From the NCBI GenBank assembly GCA_900095095.1, contig FMBT01000294.1:248001-312000 (forward strand): a DNA stretch of 64,000 nt, in the 5' to 3' direction. The notes under the pieces are model-generated. The model was given only the letters and a program-made list of their open reading frames with translations. It made no database searches and was not told where the DNA came from. Source of the DNA: Fragilariopsis cylindrus CCMP1102 (Eukaryota > Bacillariophyta > Bacillariophyceae > Bacillariales > Bacillariaceae). Position 1 is the first letter of the stretch. Every line of letters begins with the position of its first letter. Both the position numbers and the translations under genes were made by a program. This document shows, piece after piece, positions 13,101-20,793 of the stretch.

Positions 13101-14278
13101 CTATCGTTTTCCTTGCTTTTGACGTCAACGTTGTCATCATCATCGTCATTAATAACGTCGTCGTCGTCGTCGAAGTCGTTTTCATTTTCGTCCCATCCGG
13201 TATTATTGTCTTTATTTCCGAAATGTTCTTTGTCGTTTTTGTTTTTCTTTATTTCTATTTTGTTGGCATTGTCTCCTCCTCCACCACCTTCTCCTTCCAA
13301 CTTATTTGACTTCGCCGTCATAGTCGCAAGTAAAGAAGTAACCCCTCCAGTGGCTGCTTCAGTGGTCACCTTTTGTGCAAACGAAAAGAGTCCACCACTA
13401 CCTTTACCTTCACCACTACTACTACTTGTGGGAGTAGTACTTGTACTATCAGCAGTAGAAGGAGTAGGAGAAACCGCGGTAATTGTTGCTTCATCAACAT
13501 CAGCAGTAGCAGCGTTAGCGTCAGTAGTTTTTGGTGGTGTTGGTATTTCTGAATCTTCGTTCCACGCTGTCGTTGATAACGCCTTTGATGGTGTAGATTC
13601 TATCGAATCTGTTACATCTCCAGTTGTAGTTGAAGTCGTCGCTGTTGTTGAGTTATCGTTCTGTGCCTGTGATGGGATTGTGGATATAATGGTATCCATC
13701 TCCTTTTTTTCGTCGTTCTTCGTCGCTAATAGTGCTGTTGGTACGACTGCCGGTACTATTGAGGTAAATAAACTTTTACTTGGTTCTATTACTTTTTCTT
13801 CTCTTTTTTCTTCGGGTAGTATTTTTTGTTCTACTACTACCCCCATCGGCTTCGTTTTCGTTTTCGTTGTTGTTGCTGATAGTGTTGATGGTGTTGATAC
13901 CTTGTCTGTTGCAACGTTATCATCGTTGATAGCAACATCAACAATATCGTCATCATCATCACCAAAATCAAAATCATCGTTCCAAGCATCGCCATCGTTT
14001 TCATTATTCAGGTTAATATCAGCGATTGATGGATTCGCAATAGTCGCATGATTATTATTGTTATTATTATTTGTTGATGTGGTCGTCGTTAATTTTTCAT
14101 TCATATTCTGGTTGTTTGAGATGATATTAGTAGAATTATCTGCATCAGTACCATTGGCAGTAGCATTGGTTGGAGGGTCTATCTTTTTCCCATTATCATC
14201 TATTCCAACCGATTCGTTCAATTGTTGATCGAGATCGGCAGCCATGTGCTTGGCTTTTTCCATAAAACCGTTCCACAT
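10157..14278 (-). CDS. TMF1: TMF1-like golgin (TATA element modulatory factor family), Rab6-binding type coiled coil
   Basis: Two exons, 14278-11413 and 11265-10157, give 1324 aa. The chosen start (MWNGFMEK) fits the family; an in-frame ATG at 14368 only adds a translated simple repeat (Asn-Ser-Ile). The N-terminal ~600 residues are low complexity (Asp, Asn, Ser, Thr). Continuous coiled coil starts near 12230 and runs to the end. After the splice the protein reads RRADALSMDMQSSTAPLLRQ, which matches the TMF central domain (ATRPLLRQIE in animal TMF1). The last ~100 residues (SSFAALEQLSSKLRSSEAEL...) match the C-terminal TMF/Rab6-binding domain. The protein should tether vesicles at the Golgi. 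The 147 bp intron is a multiple of three with no in-frame stop, so retention would insert 49 residues. Confidence 0.85.
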   Translation of the reverse strand: MWNGFMEKAKHMAADLDQQLNESVGIDDNGKKIDPPTNATANGTDADNSTNIISNNQNMNEKLTTTTSTNNNNNNNHATIANPSIADINLNNENDGDAWNDDFDFGDDDDDIVDVAINDDNVATDKVSTPSTLSATTTKTKTKPMGVVVEQKILPEEKREEKVIEPSKSLFTSIVPAVVPTALLATKNDEKKEMDTIISTIPSQAQNDNSTTATTSTTTGDVTDSIESTPSKALSTTAWNEDSEIPTPPKTTDANAATADVDEATITAVSPTPSTADSTSTTPTSSSSGEGKGSGGLFSFAQKVTTEAATGGVTSLLATMTAKSNKLEGEGGGGGDNANKIEIKKNKNDKEHFGNKDNNTGWDENENDFDDDDDVINDDDDDNVDVKSKENDRSDATATKSTLPEEDSPSDPVIESTNDAADNVPITSKPTGGGGLFSNFSNLAKTADTLLTAAVQLRGGDDEDDEEVAVLVDENNTDQQKQEKLDQIAQDSTSSDTDVDDGALIDNTMVSSLNSSNKQSSPLLPTISTQTSAVSAVGAVSGLFTTALGVVVAKSGGSSNSKNNNITKSTNDHNVGSDEWDDEDEDGMLVIVKDNDMKNKDNDDSMKKEKDENNSLEKEESSSFIKLSLPSSTPKSETSSQQQDQQQTQHKSVEVQKNESSEGNLPPTTETTTTPVNTTVVPIINIQDDPRFKQLQETLRLREEQLLDKGGQLNELQTLVETRDQQYKQKMHDTKEEAKKRIQKAKERCEAAEAKLQTRSSGQSEDATKQQLIIDELLEEGQALAVKQSAMEKSVRAAKAETRSLVEELQQESYEKEQALEKIVKLEIDLKSVKGSLTSARAGESQAGKLESGLLEARADAEAKTSTILSLQQRMKELSAESKELNKEIDTTRKSAAHESQQEKTSMRREHNDLIGDLELKIRTTEREAGVREDALRHEVAEIRKRWQDAVRRADGTCIQNNSQDRCASLFCFGLVSNVNIIYISHMWFTFNFVCSSLLPRNNTALSMDMQSSTAPLLRQLESMERQSRLRTANAAELESRLRSELEEATIENETIGKDCSEFKSKLTRLERYIKERDEELAVARKAIEEQTTTITDITRQEEILNLEAEKRQVEYEKVERLANEGVSRVRSEMTQTVIDSEERYRGQIDRMEKELKIELEKRSQLEDQVGQLLENTGGMFGSSQTPQSPGIRRESKPKKLHRAEGQAEILAGALGLGEDSDDNDTDDDDNDGDDPGNPSNRGETFSSFAALEQLSSKLRSSEAELKSMRKSLKESTESRQSMVEELGEGRHAKEKLPLFEFKVKELSQENREMEREIAGLKDDIADVRELYRTQLNVLLEEKTASMSSIKSETPPSVNDNNQDQNDSGDNDR

Positions 14279-15030
14279 GATTGAGTTGATTGAGTTGATT
14301 GAGTTGATTGATTGATTGATTGATGGTTGAGTTGAGTTGATGATTATATGATGAATCAAATCAATCAAAGAAAAGCAAGTTGAATATTCTTTTTTCTAGA
14401 TGAATTTAATAAGGCACGAAGGGCCAGTTTCGATCTGCGTTCTCAAATTTGATTGCGACTCCAGAAAACGGAATAATCGCAACGACGATGACGATGATGT
14501 TGTTGACGACTCTTTCACAACTTGCTTGCTCCACTACGTCTCTGTGATTCTTCTTCGACCGACGAGTAAATAATATTTTCAAAAGACCAAGGACGACACA
14601 CAACCACAATACAGATGCAAAAATTGTCTAGCTCCTTTTCTTATATTTCCCTTGTTTTGTTTGTCGTTGGGGAATGGTATCTAGCTGCTGTAGATTCAAT
14701 TCGAAGATGGGTCACAAAGGTAATAATGTCGAGATCATCATTCTTATTTGAAGATGATAAAATAAAATCATTCTCGTTTCGTTTAACAATACATTGTACC
14801 TATCATAGATACCTAAACACAGTATCAACATACTTCGTACGCAAAGTTTCGCGATTTGGGCGATTGGCGAATCAATCAATCTTGATCAGCTCCACGACTG
14901 GATAGTTTCAAGACTATTTTTCCGAATAGCAAAGTTACAATTTCAATTCATTGTACATAGTCTAGTCGGAAGAGGATGATCTCACAAAATTGCAATTCAA
15001 TCACTCAAAGAATAGAATAGTATAATCACC
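14279..15030. other. Intergenic, divergent promoter region
   Basis: About 750 bp between the golgin start and the DUF6824 gene. It holds a TTGATTGAG simple repeat at 14280-14342, which is the golgin 5' leader. No convincing gene: short open frames here lack domains and overlap each other. Confidence 0.5.
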
Positions 15031-15574
15031 ATGAAAGATGCTACTATTACTACGGAACCAATGGATACAGATGTCTTGTGCGGGAGAGGTGCTGCTGTAA
15101 CGAAGCATATAGGAAATAGAACCTATATTAAATTGGTGAAGTTTAACAAGGTTCGATACGCTACCTCATCGATACCTGGAAAAGGTCAAATAAGTCGTTC
15201 GATTGTAGTCGCAATTCATGAAATAGGAGGTAGATTTTTAGTAGAAGATAAAAACAGGAGTAGTAGTAATCAGGGCCAAGAAGGTCAACGATTTTGGGTT
15301 GAAATCGGTGATAAGAAAGCGACCGAAAAGATATCACAGGCATTAAGAGAAAATCAACCGAAAGTTCGTCAACAACTTCAAGAAAGTATGCTTCGATACA
15401 AAAAGAAGAATGATATACTGCCATTCACCACAAATAAGCATCATTTGTCCACCACGAAATCTGCTGGAGTCGAAAATAGCAGTGCAAAAGTTGTTGCTAC
15501 CGTCACTAGCAGCAGCAATAACAATAACAATAAATGGACCAACAACAATAATGATGATAACATGGACTACCATA

Positions 15575-15606
<32 letters not shown>

Positions 15607-15822
15607 AATAAGGTACTCTATATGTTGAAATATGAAGCGATAGGATATAATGCAAATGATGAAGAAATGGAAATGTATGTAAAGAAATTGAAAATTCTTG
15701 GATTGCATTCAACTAAAATGATTATTCAGTTTTGTAAAGACGATGACGTAAATGAATGGACATGGATGAAAAAATTCCATAAGAGAGCCTTCAAGGCATG
15801 GATTGAAATTAAGAGAAGGTAA
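15031..15822 (+). CDS. DUF6824 domain protein
   Basis: Single exon, 263 aa. Residues ~12-115 form the DUF6824 domain known mainly from diatoms and related stramenopiles: DVLCGRGAAVTKHIGN at the start, then VKFNKVRYA, a basic/Ser segment, IGGRFLVEDK, and a final FWVEIGDKKATEKISQALRE helix. The function of the domain is not established; its basic helical character has led to suggestions of nucleic-acid binding, which is inference. A middle stretch is Asn- and Asp-rich, translated from an ATG/GAT triplet run at about 15570-15610. The last ~60 residues are charged and helical with conserved Trp (NEWTWMKKFHKRAFKAWIE) and may be a second small domain. Confidence 0.8.
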
Positions 15823-16187
15823 AAAACAAAAACAAAACGATGAATAACGATTGACGATAAAGAAATAGTCAAGTAGTAATGTCGGTAACGAGAATACATA
15901 ATTAATAAAAGTAATATTAATTACAAATATATGTCATAGTACAAATATTTTTTTTAACTTACGTACTTCGAAGTATATAAATAGGACAACAATCATCATC
16001 ATTCGAGTGCTTGATAGAAAACTAGAACTAGTTTTAAGATCAAAAAAAGTATATAGTAATGCTATTGCTACAAAAATCTAACTCAGTCGCATTGTACTCG
16101 TCATTAGGTTCTAAAACAATCCAATCATCATGGTATTGTTTTCATAACAATCGTATGTATCATCCTTCCCCATCTTTGTGATCATCA
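15823..16187. other. Intergenic, convergent 3' spacer
   Basis: AT-rich 365 bp spacer between convergent genes. No gene or structured element was recognised. Confidence 0.5.
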
Positions 16188-17045
16188 TCATTCCTCCTTC
16201 CCTCCGCCATTAGTCGTCGTCATAATGATAAGTTTTGCAAGTACCATAAAGGAACCTAAACCAATAAATCCTGTTCCTACAGCAATACTTAACGTATCTC
16301 CACCTATATTGGATGGACCGAAATGTAAATAATGTTCCGTTGCTAACCAAATTGGACAACACAATGTAACATTTACAAGTGTTTGATAGATCGATAAAGG
16401 AGATGAATTTGATGACGATGATGATGAATTCGAATTTGAATTATTTTCATAAGAACGACTTAATAATCCTGCTAACGTCCAATACATCACTAAAACAGTT
16501 GCTGATGAAAATGTTCCTGTTAACCATATAAAATCTTGTATTTCAAAACCTGGTGCTATTTTTGTTCCTGTTGAAATGTCATATATAAAAAATCGACATA
16601 ATACATAACACGCAACAAGGGTCGCATCATTACGAATTTCAATTACATCCGCTTTATCTAATCGTTTTGATAACCAATTATCATTATTATTATTTTCGTC
16701 ATCATTTCGATTAGAAAATAATTGTTGGGTATGTTGTTGTTGTTGTCGTATGTGTTTCCTTTTCTGTAACCAATCACCAATGATAGGTAGACCATTAGTA
16801 GTATGTGACAACCTGTTTGTATTACGACCAGTAGTGGTTGATGTGATTTTCAACGACGGCGCTGTTGTCACAGGAGGAAGAGGTGCAAACGCTTCAACAA
16901 CTCCGACGCCAATATTCATAAACGACGTCGCATAAGAACCTAGTAATATCAGAAGTAATAGACAATGATGCTGCCTAATACCACGACGACCACCATCGGT
17001 AACTATCCTTGGCAAGTAGGAACTTATTCTCGTTGCTCGTATCAT
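16188..17045 (-). CDS. Plastid-targeted multi-span membrane protein of unknown function
   Basis: Single exon, 285 aa. The N-terminus has a hydrophobic signal peptide (about residues 26-50) running into EAFAPLPP, an ASAFAP-type plastid import motif, then a Ser/Thr/Arg-rich transit region and a Gln/His run. The mature part carries about four hydrophobic segments: VACYVLCRFFIYDI, a WLTGTFSSATVLVMYWTLAG helix, one near CCPIWLATEHYLHFG, and a C-terminal IGLGSFMVLAKLII helix. I do not recognise the family. Final residues are polar and probably stromal. Plastid envelope or thylakoid location is inferred from the leader. Confidence 0.65.
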   Translation of the reverse strand: MIRATRISSYLPRIVTDGGRRGIRQHHCLLLLILLGSYATSFMNIGVGVVEAFAPLPPVTTAPSLKITSTTTGRNTNRLSHTTNGLPIIGDWLQKRKHIRQQQQHTQQLFSNRNDDENNNNDNWLSKRLDKADVIEIRNDATLVACYVLCRFFIYDISTGTKIAPGFEIQDFIWLTGTFSSATVLVMYWTLAGLLSRSYENNSNSNSSSSSSNSSPLSIYQTLVNVTLCCPIWLATEHYLHFGPSNIGGDTLSIAVGTGFIGLGSFMVLAKLIIMTTTNGGGKEE

Positions 17046-17453
17046 CAGTTCTGTGCTCTTTTGTTAGTAATAAGGACGGAATGATTGATGGTATTGATCA
17101 ATGTGATAATGATGTGATGTGATGTGATGTTATTGTGAGCATAGCTATTGAGCATGCAGGTGATCTGAGATCTGAAACGATGACACGATGACGACATTCA
17201 AACATAGGACCTACAAGTACTGTGTACTACTACTAGTAGTACTGTAAAAATCGAAAAAGATCGAGTTCTATTATATAGCGCTAATTCTGTCTTCATCCAT
17301 CAAAGATTTTATTCTTGTTTCTCGTTTATTTTTCAACTTTGTGGGAAAGAATAAACTTCGTCCAAAGATTTCGTTTTTGTTACTAGGATATACGAGTTCA
17401 AAGTACGAAACTGTAGATTCTGACTTACCGATGATCGATGTTGGACCTTTTCC

Positions 17454-17669
17454 CTACCCCAGCAGCACTGATAGTGTTACCATTACAAGTAACCCCAATG
17501 AAATCAATGAACGAGCGATTACAAGGAGATGTCCAATGTCAGCCCCTGCTAATACTGCTGCTAGTATGTTGACGTCAGCATTATACAATTCATAATCACC
17601 ACTAGATTCAACCATGATGAGAGACAATGTTTCATCAATGGATGAGCAAGTGTTCCTATTATTTTCCAT
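17454..17669 (-). pseudogene. Frameshifted copy of the 129-aa protein of repeat copy 2
   Basis: The first ~50 residues match the protein at 23927-24316 closely (MENNRNTCSSIDETLSLIMVESSG, then NADVNILAAVLAGADIGHL). After GHL the frame differs from copy 2 and ends early at 71 aa, while the continuing DNA still aligns with copy 2 (for example the CAGCAGCACTGATAGTGT block at 17459). This points to small indels in a gene carried by the repeat. The family is not recognised. Confidence 0.55.
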
Positions 17670-18177
17670 GATGTTGTCTTCGCCTTGGTAACGGTAGTTA
17701 GCAATACAAAATTTAATGCGATTAATTTTTGTTCTTATTAAAGGTTATGTTATATTTTATGATGATGCTGTTATTATACATAAAGGAGGGTATCGTAGAT
17801 TCATACCGTACCAGAAAAGAAAAGAAAATACAATACAGTGCAGCCATTGCACATGCAGTATTATGGCCGGTACTATGGGTATGACCAGAACCAGGGAGAG
17901 AAGAGGGAGAGAAGAGAGAAGATTGGACTGGCTATCTTTAGTCCGCTTTTAATGGAAGAAGCTACACTCTAATGTATGTGAATGTGTTGCAGCTATTTCT
18001 TTTTTAGACCCCTTATTTAGATTACTTTTTTTGTTAAGGAAAATTAATTTGTAGTCACAAGAGATCGATTGACTTTTGTGGTCGAACAAGAGCGAAGTAA
18101 ATGAATGAAAAATTTACTTGACACAAGGCATGCTGGTAGAAGTGAATGAGGCAATCCAACATGTATTGTACTATACC

Positions 18178-18381
18178 TCCTCCGTGCAACGCATTTTGCA
18201 CAGATGGCTATTGTGAGGAATTTTCAAACCCTAAAAGCGTAGAGAGTGAGTCAAAAACTTTCAAAAATCTCATTTAAAAACAATTCCTGTCGATTGGGTA
18301 GATTTTAAAGGTTCTCCACGCTTTTATGTTGTGAAAATTCCTCACCATAGCCATATCGGCAAAATGCGTTGCACGGAGAAA
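18178..18381. mobile_element. Foldback / MITE-like inverted repeat, copy 1
   Basis: Left arm 18178-18245 and right arm 18313-18381 are imperfect inverted repeats of ~68 bp sharing TCCGTGCAACGCATTTTGC at the outer ends and GAGGAATTTTCA inside, with a ~66 bp loop. The same structure is at 24923-25127. No coding capacity for a transposase. Target site duplications could not be fixed by eye. Confidence 0.65.
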
Positions 18382-19686
18382 GTACTGTAATATGATACTG
18401 CAATTAACGTGTATATCAAGGAACAGTCCCACAAACGTTCCACCAAACTGTACATCTTCTGCTGTGTAGGATTGCAGAGCCTGGAAGGTTCCTGATACGA
18501 GGGGCTCCATCCCCTCTACTACAAGAATAACTTCCTTGTCCTTTAACGATTCTCGAAGCTCATCCTCTGACATAACAAACTTATTTGTTAGCTCTGGAGT
18601 AACAATCGTTTCATCTTGGTGGGAACCCTCGATAGGCGTCTTATCCTTTTTTTTGTAGAGTTTGGTGTAGTTAATGTGTCTTTTTAGATTTTCAAGACTG
18701 GCGTACGTTTCGCCGCACACTGGACAGCAGTAGCCGTCCCGATTGAACGTATCCGAATCAGCTTCGCGTAACACCAGGCCGTGACCTGGCACAACACCGG
18801 CAGATTTCTGCGCAAGCGACGGCGACAATGGCGAGTAGGCGTCAATGTGATGCGTCACACACGTGGGAATACTGGTGTACAGAACACTTCCTAGACCGTC
18901 CGATGGACTGAGGACCCTCGTGGTTTGCCACAAAAAAGGCTGCTTGCCGCGGTCCTTGGGGCGGTTGTAATCGTTCCAATTCGCAGTGTAGAGCCGCACG
19001 TGTGCCTCTATAAGGGGCTTGGCGCTATCAAAGTCGTAGACTCGGGCGTGGAAGAGCCATTTGCCGCCTTTTTCCTCAATAATGGCCTTGTTGGAAAATA
19101 AGCTTTGCGTCCCGCGTGCGTCGCATCGGCCCAATCGGGCGAAGAAGAAAGCTAAGATTAAGGCATTGAAGAGCATGCTCCACACCATTTGCAAGTAAAT
19201 GGCCAATTGAAGGCCAGGACAATTGACAAATAAAGCGTTTGTTCCACTTGGCAAAGCATATCCAACAGTTGTGCAAGTTTCCAAGGAAAAGGCAAAGGCG
19301 CCATGGAACTCTATGGGATTTCCCTTGATTCCCAAGCCGCAGTCCTTCTCGGGACTTGATCTGTCGATTGTTTGATAGAAGACAGCAAACATGATTATCC
19401 AAAAAGTCCACAGCGCCAAGAGAAATACAATCGAGTAAAAGGTATTCCATCCCAAAAGGACATGATACCAATCGTGTTTGAGCACCCAACTGATCCCGTA
19501 GTGCCTGGTGATATGATCATTTTCAATGGCAAGCCGATTACGCGATTGATGGTTATCAAGGTTGCGCTGGACGAAATGAGGAACGTCTGGAGGGCGCTCC
19601 ATCGATTGCGATGATCTATGACTGGTGTTCATCTGCTCTTCGTCTTGCGCAGGAGTTGTTCCTTTCATCCCGTTCGCGGAAGACAT
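18274..19686 (-). CDS. Inward-rectifier-type (Kir) K+ channel with C-terminal zinc-finger-like segment
   Basis: Single exon, 470 aa. Kir hallmarks: an amphipathic slide helix (KHDWYHVLLGW, residues 70-80), TM1 about 83-104, pore helix and filter FSLETCTTVGYALPSG (about 133-148), TM2 about 160-183, then a cytosolic beta domain. The filter reads TVGYA where K+ channels have TxGYG; one base change would account for this. CPVCGETYASLENLKRH (321-337) looks like a C2H2 finger, but no His follows at the normal spacing, so it may not bind zinc in the usual way. The last ~44 codons (18274-18406) lie inside repeat unit copy 1, including the stop codon. Either the gene acquired a new 3' end from the repeat, or it is losing function. 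Confidence 0.75.
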   Translation of the reverse strand: MSSANGMKGTTPAQDEEQMNTSHRSSQSMERPPDVPHFVQRNLDNHQSRNRLAIENDHITRHYGISWVLKHDWYHVLLGWNTFYSIVFLLALWTFWIIMFAVFYQTIDRSSPEKDCGLGIKGNPIEFHGAFAFSLETCTTVGYALPSGTNALFVNCPGLQLAIYLQMVWSMLFNALILAFFFARLGRCDARGTQSLFSNKAIIEEKGGKWLFHARVYDFDSAKPLIEAHVRLYTANWNDYNRPKDRGKQPFLWQTTRVLSPSDGLGSVLYTSIPTCVTHHIDAYSPLSPSLAQKSAGVVPGHGLVLREADSDTFNRDGYCCPVCGETYASLENLKRHINYTKLYKKKDKTPIEGSHQDETIVTPELTNKFVMSEDELRESLKDKEVILVVEGMEPLVSGTFQALQSYTAEDVQFGGTFVGLFLDIHVNCSIILQYFLRATHFADMAMVRNFHNIKAWRTFKIYPIDRNCF

Positions 19687-20020
19687 TGTCTCTTACTGAC
19701 AGACACGACCTACTTCAATAGATGGGAAATGGATATTGCATGTTTGTATGTGTGTATGTTAGTGCGACTCTCTGTTGGGAATTCATTCTCCCGAACTGTG
19801 ATTGTAGCGCTGTATGCCACTACTACATGTACTTGTAGGATGGACCAACAGACAAATGACACGAACGAGCTCACAAAAGTCAATGGTCGAGATCAAAATA
19901 GGATTGTTTGTTGAACTCCCACAGTCATTCGGACAGACCGACAACAATTCAGAAGGATTTGTACAGCGTCTGTTATGGTCCGACACCCTGATCCATTTCA
20001 CAATACTCTGTTCTTAACGT
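19687..20020. other. Intergenic, upstream of K+ channel
   Basis: 334 bp on the 5' side of the channel gene, running up to the inverted-repeat element that starts at 20021. No gene recognised. Confidence 0.4.
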
Positions 20021-20452
20021 CAGGAGCACCCGGCCTAAAACTTTTAATCTTGGAAAAATGTTGAAACACGCGCGATCATGGAATAATTTATTTCACCCGA
20101 AAAGGGGATAATATTATGCCCCCAAAACGCAACGGTCCATTAAAAATAAATATTAAGAAAAAATTAGAATTAAATAGAACTAAGTTCTAATAATTCTAAT
20201 TAATTAGAACTTTGTTCATTTTAGTTAGGATTAATTAGAGAACAAAGTTCTAATAAATTAGAATTTAGTTCTAATTAATTAGAACAAAGTTCTAATTTAT
20301 TAGAATTAATTAGAAAAATTAGAATTTCACGTTTTAAAAGAATAATATTTTCTGGGCATATATTTTCCCCTTTTCGGCGAAATAAATTAATCTATGATCG
20401 CGCGTGTTTCAACATTTTTCCACGACTAAAATTTGTGGGCCGGTTGCTCCAG
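20021..20452. mobile_element. MITE-like element with ~108 bp terminal inverted repeats
   Basis: Left arm 20021-20129 and right arm about 20345-20452 are imperfect inverted repeats. Shared features are AGGAGCA ends, GGAAAAATGTTGAAACACGC and GCGATCAT, ATTTATTTC and CGAAAAGGGG blocks. The core (about 20140-20330) is a diverged array of ATTAGAAC / GTTCTAAT words that can itself fold back. 432 bp, no coding capacity. Target site duplication unclear. Confidence 0.75.
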
Positions 20453-20793
20453 GATGATGATGTCAATGACTTATCTCATTGAAGGAGTGAACCATAAATA
20501 TTAAGTAAAGCGATCGTGAATAAAAGATGAATAATTACTCGTAGCCACTGGTACAATGTAGGATTTCGTGACGTAGGTGTTGATAATCCAATATAATAGA
20601 GTTCTATTCACACTACGAATGAACCCTTAATTCGTAGCTTTGCGAGGTGATAGACTCGTACTGACTAACTGCAAAGAAAGAAACGATAAAGTTGCTTGCT
20701 TACAATAGATTAATAATTAATACAGCAGCAGATCATTCGTGCGGTTGGGTGGCAGTGAATGACCCTCAAAAATAGTGAAATCATCAACAAGGC
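20453..20793. other. Intergenic, upstream of the DMFA2_C-methyltransferase gene
   Basis: 341 bp between the MITE-like element and the start codon at 20794; likely holds the promoter. No further gene or RNA recognised. Confidence 0.4.

Larger units (their letters stand above)
17251..18406. repeat. Direct-repeat unit, copy 1 (~1.16 kb), ends in a foldback structure
   Basis: Nearly the same sequence recurs at 23907-25154 in the same orientation. Homology starts at TCGAAAAAGATCG and ends at GATACTGCAATTA. The unit holds a minus-strand coding-like stretch (starting at 17669 with MENNRNTCSSIDETLS) that is shifted out of frame here, and at the right end a foldback of ~68 bp arms. The right end overlaps the 3' end of the K+ channel gene. 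No transposase is present, so this would be a non-autonomous element or a segmental duplication. Confidence 0.7.

Noticed and set aside
12852-14051. Long open frame (399 codons) on the + strand opposite the golgin gene
   Set aside because: It is the antisense of Asp/Ser/Thr-rich coding sequence; the protein is Ser/Val low complexity with no domain.
14278-14368. Upstream ATG at 14368 as the golgin start
   Set aside because: It only adds a translated simple repeat; MWNGFMEK at 14278 fits the family start.
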